Shown one piece after another: positions 11,001-23,000 of a DNA stretch of 64,000 nt. A program made the translations under genes and the position numbers. Numbering within the stretch: position 1 is the stretch's first letter; each line of letters begins with the position of its first letter. A model generated the notes under the pieces. It had not been told where the DNA came from. It ran no database searches and worked only from the letters and a program-made list of their open reading frames with translations. The stretch covers positions 54,630,152 through 54,694,151 of the forward strand of contig NC_084763.1 in the NCBI RefSeq assembly GCF_028858725.1. The letters run 5' to 3'. Source of the stretch: Colius striatus (taxonomy: Eukaryota > Chordata > Aves > Coliiformes > Coliidae).

Positions 11001-14000
11001 ACTTCACCAGCAAAGGCTTTAATGATGCTGTTACACATACTACAAATGGAAAAGTTGTGTCTTCTCAAAGGCTTTCCATTTGTAAGTTGCCCCAGTCAGG
11101 TTTGGGTCAAAATAAAACAGCATCTCCTGATAGAAACAGTTTGAAAGAGAGTTTTCTGAGCCTTTTGCTAGCAAAATGGAAAGTAAGCAAGATCACAGCA
11201 CTATGCTGCCTTATGATTTCTGCAAGCAGATGAAATACTTTATCTCCCATCTGACTGATAACCAGGGTCACAGAAACACAGCTGAAGAGTTTTGTTATAA
11301 TGCTTCATAAGAGAAGTTGTGTTGATAGCAGCACATGGTTTGTATGTCTTTGGAAATGATATTAAACGTTGGTTCATGGCTTGTTTTATTTCTCAGTTAT
11401 TTGGAAAATCACCTGGTTCTCCATTTCATCTTAGGGCCCCCTGTGCTCAGTGGATGTTAATGAATGCCAGATTTATGCTGGAACAGCCTTAGGCTGCCAG
11501 AATGGAGCCACTTGTGTGAACACACCAGGCAGCTACAGGTAACTTTTCAAAACTAGACATAAAAATTCCTCTGTAAAACACCCTGCCAGTTTTGCACCTC
11601 ATGTCATACCTGCAACACAAGCTCTGGGATTAAGTGTGTGCACTATCCATGCCCTGGGATCTCTTGCATTCCGAGAGAATGTAAAATCCTAATACACCGT
11701 ACACTGAGCCCAGTGCTGATGCAGGAGGCTCTCTGAAGCCAGTGAAGCAGCAACATACTGGTTTATCCCATAGCCAGGCTGTGAGTTGGAGACTGGCTCC
11801 AGTGACCCAGCCCTCTGTTGTAGGTGCAGATGCTTTAATGGACATTTATTGCACCGTGGGAGGCAGATGGGATGGTGAGACGCAACATGCTGCTCTGTGA
11901 CCAGCACTCGCCATGTGCCCACCTAGCACAGCCACATTATTATCCCTCCCCTTATCTCCTTTTATTTGAGACAGAAGAACAGCTTTGGAAACCTCCTGAA
12001 TATATGGGCATCCTTGATCACTGCAGCAGAGCATGCACTGCACAGTGCTGCCAAGCAGAAAGGCAGCAGAGATGCTTCCTGCAGCTGGCTGACCAAGAGA
12101 GTGCCTGGGCTGCCCATGTGCAAGCCCCTATAGTCATGAGGTCCCTGGACCATGTCCTTCTCTGGCTGTGCCCAGCTCCTTAGAAAACATGCTTGTGTTT
12201 ACAGTGCAAGCCAGTCCAAAATGTCAATCTGGTAAATAAATAACTTTCAGGTATACTATAAAGCTGTCCCTGTGCAATGGGAACAAGCAGGCTGGAAAAC
12301 ATGCCACAGCCTTCTGCAAAACAGTCTGTCTACTGCTTCAGCATGAAAATCTTATCCCCCACAAATATTTGCTTGGTATAGCACTGGCTTATCATGCTTG
12401 TTAGTTCCTGAAAGAAGCTCACACAGGGGAAGTTCTCCTGCTGAGGTGTTTACACTTGAGCATTAACACAGAGCCAACTGAAGTGCCACTGATATGTGGG
12501 GCAGTCTGTCAGCTTTTCTTTGATTTTAAAGGATGTTTCTGGCTGTTCCCAACACAGACATTTGTGAAGAAAAACGACACACAAAGCAGCCTGCCTTTAC
12601 TTGTTGTTTCTTACTGTGCTCAGGGATGTGGTGTGCAGGTGTGTGACTAAATGAAGGTTTGAGAGGACAAACCCTCTGCCTGTCTCACAAGTGTTGTCAC
12701 TGTGTTCATACAGTCATGATTCCTCTTTCTTTCCTAATGTCTTTCTTGCCTTCCTTGGTACTTGCTGAATCAGTGCATCCTGAAATGAACTAAAACCTCT
12801 TCATAAGTCATCCAAATCTTAACATTGATGCTTTTGCATTACACCTTCATAGTCTTCTTCCACTTACTGTCTTATTTCTGAGTGCTCCTTAGATGCTAAA
12901 TCCATCCCCAACATGACTTTTTTCAACAACTGTGAGAACACTGCTGCTAAATTTTCTGGAACCCAGCAGCCCAGGTCATCCCACTGCTGCTCTGCTGTAG
13001 TTACATACACCAGTGTGGACTGTGGGTAAAGGGTGATATTTACCTTTCCATACACCCCAGAGACAACACCAGCTGCAGGGCAGTACTGGATTGGGTACCA
13101 TGAAAAGGAGCACAACACAGTCTTTGCTCCCTTTTCCAAGTCCTTACCTCCATGCTTCATGCAGCAATTAAGCAAAACATTGAGCAGGAGTCCAGGAAAC
13201 ATTTTCCTGAATCAGGACTTTAATGAGACATTGCATCAGTCAGATGAAAGGCTGTGAGAGCCCCTGAGTCTATCAGATTTTTGTGTCAGAACCAAAACAA
13301 CAGGGACCTCATCACAACGTGCCGTCAGCAATGGGAGAGAACCAGAGCAGTGCCAAGCAGCAGTGTCTTTGGCTGAATTTAACTGAAGCTCCTTGCAGTG
13401 TGACTTCTTGAAGCTGTTCCCTGAGCAGCAGATTAATCTTTGCCAGACTAGGCAGGAGGCAGTACCACTGTTCTCCTTTGGAGCTGGTCAGATTGCCTCC
13501 TTGTGTCCTTTGGAGTTGAACATCAAGCTCTGAATGTACTTTGAACGTAGAGCTGTCGTCTGGCTCCCTGGCCTGTTGCCTCTATGCTTGCCCAGGTTGA
13601 GCTACTGCACTGGCAAGATGATATTGGTCTAGCTGCTGTCTCCTCCAGTGATGAACATACTGCCTTACAGTACTGCAGACTGCAGTTAAGCATTAAGCTA
13701 TTGGGGTGTCTTTAAGCCTCATTCATGAGGATTACTTGTCCTGGGTGGAGAGTTTACTTCCCTGCAATTGGCTTATCAAGCTGCTATTTCAACTGAGCAT
13801 GTGATAGCGTGGTACAGACAGCAGCAGCTTATTAATCAATTGCTCCAAGGTTCAGATCAGCTGCACTGGAATACCCTTATTAAAATTCTGCAGATAAATG
13901 CTTTTACACAGCCTAAAAGCAATTCAAGGTGTACCTGCTGTATATCTCTGTGAGGAGCAGACATGGCAGCACATAACTTCATCCAAATCAGTGTCCCATT

Positions 14001-17000
14001 GCCATTGTAGTAAAAAGCCAGTGAGAAATGTCAGGAGGCTTTCTGCAGGTTTAGGTCCCTTACAGTTCTACTTCAGAGCCTCAGATTTGGTTTATGTAGA
14101 AATAAAGGGCCAGAGAAAAGAGAAACATTTCCCAATGGCTTAGAAGTTCCCAATTTCAGTTCCACTGCATATGTACAGTGCTATGACTAAGATGGGCCCT
14201 ATAAATAACAATGTGATGCAGCTGGGAGCCTGCAAGCCAGATCCTCCCCCTGCAGAACACTTCCCTTGAGCCTACTACTTTGTTCCTCCCACCTCATCAG
14301 CCCCAAATGCCTCCTCCTGCACACCACGCTTACCTGAAAGCTGGGCTGCTGCTGAGACAGACACTGCCCTGTGTTGAGGTGGGATGTGAAGGCAACCTGT
14401 GCTCTAGGACAGGCCACATTGTGTAGAAAACCCTAGAGGTGGAGGTTTAGGCACTTGGCATGGTATGAGGGTCATAAACTGAAACACAAAGGTTAGGTGC
14501 TCTGTGACTGAAGTGGGGATTTCCAGGCATGTATTCTGCTGAAGCTTCATGTTAGATTTTGTTTCTTTCTCTAGATTTGGGCTTGTGAATGTAACAAAAG
14601 GCTGTGGTTTGTCCCAGAGGGTCAGGCAGTCATGGATCTGCACAGGTCCCATGTGGTTTTTGAGTCTCTGGTGAACAGGAGCCTTGCCTCTGTGCATGAG
14701 CATTAATGGGATTGTGGTGCATTAAAGGAGCACCACACAAATCAAAAGTGGGAAATGTTCTCTTATTAGGGCAATGTGTGAACTTTAACAGCTTTATTAA
14801 GACAACATTTTGATTTTTCTCTCTGCTTTCACCATTAGCTGCTCCTGTACTCCAGAAACCTCCGGGCCTCACTGTGCTTCCAAATTTGATGACTGCCAGG
14901 GAGGATCAGAGACACTCTGTGAGCATGGCATCTGTATAGATGCAGACAGGGAGCAGCCCAACCAGGTAAGGAATAACATCCAAGACTCATTCTACAGCAC
15001 TACATGAATAAGCAACAAATTACTGCCAAGCACCTCAAAACTGTGTCACACAAAGTGCTGCTGAAAAACAGCAAGAAATGCTGGAATATTTTATTAGTTA
15101 AATGATGAAGAAGGACAAAAACCATGCATCTTGTTTGTTCTGGGAAAAGGCATACCTGTGGAACATTGCTGTCTGTGGCCTGGGGGCTGCAGGGCTGCAG
15201 CACAGCTGGGTGGCTGCTGCTCATCTTTGGGGGCCCTCGCTGTCAGCTGGACTTGGGTGTTGATTCTAGGCCCAATCTTTCCAGGCATCTCTCATTGCTT
15301 TTGGAAGAGAATCTGGGTACAGGGTGTTCCCTCCAAAGGGGCATCAGCAACATGAGAGCTTTGGCTCTTACCACTCAGAGCTGTCCTCCAAAGCTGCCCT
15401 GCCAAGCCTCTGCTCCTCCACACTCCTCTCCACCCATGCATTATTTCAGACACACCACAGATTCTTTGTGCTGTTCTATAAAATACTTTGGTCAATTTGT
15501 AAAAGTTTTCACAAGTCATCACTTGTTTTCTGCCCATTTTTTTTTGTGGAGAAAGCTTTTTGAAAAGGTTCAGCGGAGGCTTGACAATGTCTGCTCCTGT
15601 GACAGTCAACAATAAAGCTCCCATTAGCTTTAATTGGACCAGGGCTAGATAAATGCTGAAATCTGGCCAATAGTAAAGTTTGCTGGAGAGAAACCTGTTT
15701 TCCTTAAAGAAAACATATGTTTGCAATTGAATGTCAGCACTGCAGGTTGCACAGGTTACTGAACAGTTTGCTTGAAAGAAAAGAGCCAATCTGATTTCAG
15801 GTTGCTTAGGCTCATCTGTTTATCCTGATTACAAAAGCAAGCTAATGACTTTTAGTTGTGCTTATCTACAGCTCCTAATTGCTGTCTGTTTTCTCTGGGA
15901 GCTTTGAGGTAAATGACAGGTTTCTTTTATGGAGACAATGAATAAGCCTTTTGTTGCTTCCATAATCCAAATAGGTAAACTCAGAAGAAGAAATAGAGTG
16001 AGAAAAGTACCCGTGCAACTTATAAAACAGAATGTGCAAACCATGTAATGCTCTGAAAGCTTTCTTGCTATAGTATAAAAGCCATTTTTATATAATGAAC
16101 TGCTCCTGCCCTTTTCTTGACTGTTCTAACTGTCTTCAATATTTAATGTGATGTTTGCTGTGGCAGCCCAAGTACCGCTGTATCTGTGACACTGGCTGGA
16201 TGTCCCCTCCTGGCAGCCCTGCCTGCACTGCTGATATAGATGAATGCAACCTCCCTAATCCTCCATGTTCACAATACCCTCTTGTGCAGTGCCACAACAC
16301 ACCAGGCTCCTACTCATGTGGTGCCTGCCCCACAGGTATAATGCCCTTCCATGCTCTCAGGTGGGAGTGGGTGTCAGTGGGTAGTACTGCTGTGTGTCAT
16401 AAGCACAGACACAGAATCCAGATGAGAGTAACTCCATGTAATACTTGAGTGTATTCTAGAGAATACATGCCTGCAGACTTGTCTAGACAATGGGGAAAGT
16501 GGAGTCTAACTCATGGTTCATCCAATCCTAAACTGAGCATCTGAATGAGTTTGATGTACCCCCATGGTACATGGTTCATCCCATCCTAAACTGAGCATCT
16601 AAATGAGTTTGATGTACCCCCATGGTACATGGTTCATCCCATCCTAAACTGAGTATCTAAACGAGTTTGATGTATCCCCATGGTACATGGTTCATCCCAT
16701 CCTAAACTGAGCATCTAAACAAGTTTGATGTATCCCCATGTCCACAGGTACTGTCACGTCCTGTTACCTTCATGTAATAGGTTTGAGGTACATTAATAAC
16801 CTTATACTCACTGCCCTAAGGCAATGTAAAGATCTAATTGACTTCTCAAGCCACATAACCTGTGATTCCTCTTCCTCAGTGTGTATAGGAGAGGTATTTA
16901 ATCACAGTGTTGATGCTTTGCTGCAGATTGTACCTATGTGTGCTAGAGCAGCACTGCCTCCTCTTTAGGCTAACTTGTGATTGATTCTGGAATATCCAGA

Positions 17001-20000
17001 ATACAGTTAAAATAAAACATTATTGCACACATATCTCCACCCTGTTGTGTTGGTAACATATTTTGTAGGCCAATATGAAGTGCAATTAGTTATGAGAGGG
17101 ATGAGTCTTCTCACGTGTTAATGAAGTGAAAGTCAAGTATTTTCTGCTGTATGGAATAATCTCATCACAAAATAAAATGAAAAGGCCAGGCATTTCCTGC
17201 TTTAATGTCTTCCCTGTGCTTCTTTTTAGGCTGGCAAGGAAATGGCTACAGCTGTCAAGACATTGATGAATGTGAAAATAATAATGGAGGCTGCTCAACA
17301 GCCCCGAAGGTTCAATGTATCAACACAATGGGATCCTTCCACTGTGGCCTTTGTCCACCAGGTAGAAAGGATTAACTATGTCTTTATATACGACTACAGA
17401 AAGGCTTAAAAGATGAAGATTCAACACATTTGAGCCTGTTTTGTGTTAAGAATGCAGAGTGCAAGTATGTTCAAATTGCTTCAACTATTGATGACCGTTC
17501 TGCAGTGAATGTCTCTAATGACGATCCTCTGAAACGTGTTTCACTTGTACTAGGTAGCCCTTGGTTTGATGAAGCACTTCCTTTATAAGGTTGTTAATGG
17601 GAAACAAGAATTGCATAATTATGATAGTAATTTCATTGTCTGTATTAATTGAAAGAGTATCCCGTGTGCCATAAATCAGCTGTGTTGTCTGCCCTAAAAC
17701 CAGCCTTGGTAATTGTCACGCTCTGAATGCTGCCAAAGAAGAGAGTGTTTCCATTGCTGTACAGGTCAAGCAGTAGAAGTCAGGACTTACATCTTTATCA
17801 TTTACAATAGTTAACTTGTTTGTAATTTGTGGTTTATGATTTAAAATGTGTTATGACATGTGTGCTGTCAATACAAAAAACACTAGCAGGAGTGTTTCTA
17901 ATTGACCTTTCGGTTGCTATTTAAATGGCAACAGACTGCAGGTAGTGAAGGCTCTCAGTTATTAAGCACTGAATGGCTATGACCATGCTGGAGAGGTGGC
18001 CTCAGATAAGTTTTGATGTGGTGCAGTGGACCTCAGCACTGGGCATGCAGACTCATGCTGCAGTGCTATCGTCCTGCTAAGCCTCCTGAGAGGAGCTGGA
18101 TGTTGTGTCTGAGACACAGAGGCAGCTCTGGCATGCACTGGGAAGCCTGGAAGTGGTCAGGTTGGCTGGGTGCAGACATGTAGAGAGGGCAGGACATGGT
18201 GGCTTGAGAGATTTGAGCTTCTGTGGCCTCACTTATATTTGGCTAGCATTGATTTACCTCTTCTTTTCCTAAAATCATGGGAGGACATAGAATCAGAATC
18301 CATTGCTTCAATGTGGAACCACAGTCAATATGCCAGGTTTTACTTCAGCAGCTGTCTCAGCTTTTTACCTGCAGAAGACTATGATTCTATAACATAGATC
18401 AGCTTTTTCTTACCAGGGGGTTGGTTTGCAGTTGATTCTCAGGGGACACAGTTTGTTGCAGGCTGACTGAGTTTTACATCTAAACAGGTTATGAAGGAGA
18501 TGGACAAACATGTACCCAGGTTGATATCTGCTCAATAAATAATGGAGGATGCCATCCTTTGGCTACTTGTACCTCAGGTATGATGCTTGCTTAGGGTCTG
18601 TAAGTAATACCACTACAAATCTCAAGGAGGGTTTGGTTAGGTTGAATCCACTTTGCAGGAGCATCTTTAGATTGCAACCCCTTCTCCACAGTCAGTGTTC
18701 CTTCACCCAAAGTATTTTACAGTCAGGCAAGCTAAAGCCAGCAGGCTTTTCCACAGACATTGACAGAAGTAGATTTATGCTTCACCAAAAGCAGTTTTCT
18801 CCACTTAAAGATGAGATTTTCACCAATTTTCCAATTTCATCTGCTTTTACTATTCTTCTTCTTTCCACAAAATCCCCTTTGACTACTCCCACCACTTCCC
18901 ATGAAGGGGACCCTGGACTGCCAGGTACCCATAGCAAAGCCACACTAGGGATCTTTCCATATTCAAACTGGACACTGACCAGGGAAAATGTCAAAAGAGC
19001 CAATAAATTACAATTATATAAAGGCTGTGCTTCAAAATGTCAAGAGTGTTTACTGCCATTGATATTGTCATTGTAACAAGGACCAAATGACTTTCTGTAT
19101 CTTGACTCATCTCTGAAGGGCCAGTGCCGTTTTGCTCCTGCACATCTGGGTACACTGGAAGTGGATATGGGCCGAATGGGTGTTCTCCTCTCAGTGATAT
19201 TTGTCAGCTGCAAAACCCTTGTGCAAATGGGCAGTGCTTGGTAAGTGCTGGGTTCCATGCAGTTGGTGACAACATTGTGCAGTTATAACCAGTAACAACA
19301 GGGAGACTGGGGAGAATGAAAGCTGACTGCAGAGATACTAAATGTAATGAGGCAAGGTCAGAAGGGAGTGGAAGATCAACCTGGGGAAAATAAAATGGGT
19401 TTCAGGGCACCCAAGATATCCCTGTGTTTGCAGTAAAGGCAATGATCTTGGCACTAACAACCTGAGAGGTTGTAGCTGGTACTGCAGGCTAGCAATGGGA
19501 TGGGGGAGAACTGATAAATGCCTGTCACTGCTGGGACAAGGAGGCAATTGATCACCTTGGATCATGGGGAAGTTGTGCCAGGGGATGTAGATATGAGGAG
19601 GAATTTCTTTGCTGCAAGGGTTGTCAGGCATTGGAACAGGGTGCTCAAAGAGGTGCTGGAGTCACCATCCCTGGAGATGTTTAAGAGGTAGGTGGATGTT
19701 GCACTTAGGGAAACGATCTAGTGGTTGATAAGGCTGGAACTTAAAGGTCTCTTGCAGTTGAAATGATTCTATGATCCCATTTGCTCACATTGCCCTGTGG
19801 ATATCCTCCTGCTGATGATTCTGGGAGGCAATGGAAAAATGGGACATAGGATATGGATAACCTATGGATATTAAATTGATGATTTTAAGAGTCTTTCCCA
19901 ATCTAAGTGTTTCTATGATTCTATAATATATCTTTCACTTTTCCCATTTTCTGTGTGAAACAATATGAACCCCTCACCTCCCCTCCACCCCTTGCCAGCA

Positions 20001-23000
20001 TTCCTTGCTCTTTCTTTTGTATGTCTCTCTTCTTTTCACTCAGATATTTAAAGTGCCTTTTGTGTCCAGATTTAATCAACTCTTTCTGATTGTTTAGAAA
20101 TTGTTTGTTTTAGCCAGTCTATTAAACAATATGCCACCTTCCCCTAAATATATCCTAATATACAACTGTAGGCAATTGTAGCTACAATCTACTGCACAAA
20201 TATAACAAATAACACAGTCAGATACTTCAGTAATGAGACTACAGAAACATCTAACAAAACAGAAGAACAGCAGAGCTATATTGGGCCAACATAATGTGAA
20301 TTAAATATCAGGCAATCCAGATAAAAAACCCACCTTTTTCACCTTCTAAAGCAGCATTTGGGGCCCTAAATGCACATCAAAATCCTCTTTCATCATCCTG
20401 AAAACCTCTGTTCAGCACATAGAGGACGAGCAGAGAATGCAGAAGGAAACAGACAATACAGCACATCGATTGTATGTCATTAAAGATGAGGTTGTCAGCA
20501 TGTACCTTGGAATACAATGCTCTGCTTTACATGTAAAAATTGTATCTACAAACCAGGAAATATAAGGCAAGAGGACATAGGAAATGAAAACAGACCTATG
20601 GAAAGACTTGATCATAGGCAGAAGTAGTAAAGGCTGAGACAAAAGAAAGGGAAAAGAGACGTACAGAGTAAGGAATAATGCAGAGAAGGCTATGAAATTG
20701 TTCCCATGTAGCATCCCTCAGGGTGAAAGTGAAAGTTAACAGCTCACATAACTGTGGTGCAGACTTCCCAGAGCACAGGCATGAGGGAAATGATTTATAA
20801 GCCACTGTTATCTTGACTTGCTATTTATAAGCTTTAGATAATACAATCGACCTGTTTCTTGGGTGATCGTTTCAAAGCCAAGCAGTTTCAGAGTAGCTGA
20901 ATGAATACAGAGTTTGACTTTTCTACAAAGTAATTTGAAAGAGCTCTGCAAAGAAATAACTTAATAGAAAAAGCAAAGAGCTAGATAACCTGATGAAGCT
21001 TTAGGGGCTTTTTTTTTGGTATTAGCCCGTGACCATTCAGTTCCAAAGGTTTTATTTCTTTGCTCTGATATCTCCACATAAGTGTAAATATCAGGTTTCT
21101 GCCGACTCCATTGATTCCTTTTGGTGATCCACTCTCATTAAGTTTATTGCATTTGCTTATGCCTGTAGGCAACGATCTCTGGCTATTTCTGTCTGTGTAA
21201 CACGGGCTGGACAGGCCCTAATTGTACAGAAAACATTGACGAATGCATTAGCAACCCGTGCCACAACGGGGGGAGCTGCGTCGATGAGCTCAACGGCTAC
21301 TCCTGCGAGTGCACCAGCGCCTGGACAGGACCACAGTGCCAGACTGCCCAGCAAGGTATGGCCAGGACCTCTTCCCCAGGAGAAACGGGCCACCAGGCTT
21401 CAGCAAGTAGATGCTTGATGTATAATATGTGAATGAGAAACAAGTTATGATGGAAAAAACCAGCCCTCTTCCAGTGGGTTACAGGTTCCAATCCAAAGTC
21501 CCTTGGCTTTTGTTTATAGGTTCTTTGTTTAGGAGTAGGAGCAGAACAATGAAGTTGATCCCTAGGCCCACTGGCCTTGACTAGATGCCATCCTAAAATC
21601 AGATCTCTGTTCCATTGAAAGGGGTCTGGGTAAGATGGTTGGGAAAGAGGATCTGTTATAATGAGAACGGATTTACAAGAGAATATATTCCTGATTCTCT
21701 TCTCTGCATATGATTTCATTTGCTGTGAAGCTGAGAGATGCTGACATCTTTAGTCAAGACTAAAAGCTAGAAAACATTTCAAACAGAAATTTAATGAAAG
21801 AAAGAAGAAGATGGGTCATTCTGAGCTTTATAGAATCACTGCAAGGTCCTGCCTTCAAAATTCCTTCATAATGTCACTTTTTCCATTTGTTTGGGATTTT
21901 TTTTTGCCATTAGTTTTAGTTAAATGAAGTCTGGATAGCATTCCAGTGATCTTCCCTGTGGCATCCACCAGTCAGATGGCACATGTTTATTGCAGGTTGC
22001 TGTGAAGAAAACAGATGAACTTTTCATAGACTACAGAATGTAAACGTTTCTGAGAGCCTCTGAGAAATTTGCTCTATTTTAGAACTACTTCAGGCTCTTT
22101 GTTATCTCCTTGAATATCATAGAATCATAGAATGGTAGGGGTTGGAAGGGACCTTTAGAGATCATGTAGTCCAACTCTCCTGCAGAGTATTAAGAACACA
22201 TGGAAAATAAATTGGGTTTAACCATTCATGATAGAAGCATCATTTCTAAGCAGTGAAAAATGATAATGTATCAGCTTCTGGCTTAGATCCTAATCAAGGA
22301 AAAATAAATGCATTGTTTGACGTGATAATTCTGAATTTGGGTGAGAAATGGTGAAGCATTTTAGATGGCCACCTCAAATGAAATGATATTCTTTTCTACT
22401 GCTTCTTGAAACAAAACACTTTGCTGAGAATCGAGTATTTCTTTAGCATCAGTTCAGTGTTAAACTACAGCTGCTTGTTGTACACTGTACCTCTACAAGT
22501 ACTGTGTTTTGGGTGCTTTCTAGTCATACTTTTCTGTAGCTGCTTGGGGTTTACAGTTCACAGCTCCCATTCATTGAATGGCTTAGTGACAGAGGATACC
22601 ACAGTATGTCATGAGCTGCTGTTATCAGGCAGAGAAACCTGACCAAAAAGAATAAATGGGGCAATAAAACATCTGAAGGATCATTTCTATGGTGCATCAC
22701 TGCTGAGAAGACAATTTTGTGTCATTAGCTGCAATATGTTGTTTCATCTCTGTTCTTTTTCCAGGAGCTACTTTTCTTTCAGGGAGCAATTAGTGGCATT
22801 TTTTCTTGTGATGTCATTCCACTGTAGAGGAAATCCTGAAGTCTTTTATAGAAGTGTCTTTCACTCTTGTTTTAATTGTTTAGGAAGCCAAAGCTATGCA
22901 AGAAAGTCAGGTTTTGGTTTCATCTGCATAGTGATAGTGCAAGTTAATCTTCTTAATTTTCTCTCTTTCTGCAGTTTGTGGAGGATATCTCTCAGGCTCC

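Larger units (their letters stand above)
8311..11434 (+). other. CUBN: CUBN introns 2-5
   Basis: Introns 8311-8674, 8768-9736, 9776-10435 and 10538-11434 separate exons 2 to 6. I see no recognisable repeat, RNA gene or second coding region in them. Confidence 0.7.
19241..21168 (+). other. CUBN: CUBN intron 11
   Basis: A 1.9-kb intron containing CR1 3' fragments near 19562-19925. The remainder is A+T-rich with no recognised feature. Confidence 0.65.

Noticed and set aside
15124..15789. Overlapping open frames of about 160 codons on both strands in intron 7
   Set aside because: They overlap each other, have no recognisable domain, and lie between exons 7 and 8, which join in frame without them.
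18340..18397. A 'tatgattctataacatag' string as a CR1 tail
   Set aside because: Too short, and the upstream sequence does not match CR1.
18549..19076. A 175-codon frame overlapping exon 10
   Set aside because: It runs out of exon 10 into the intron in a different frame from cubilin and shows no protein family features.
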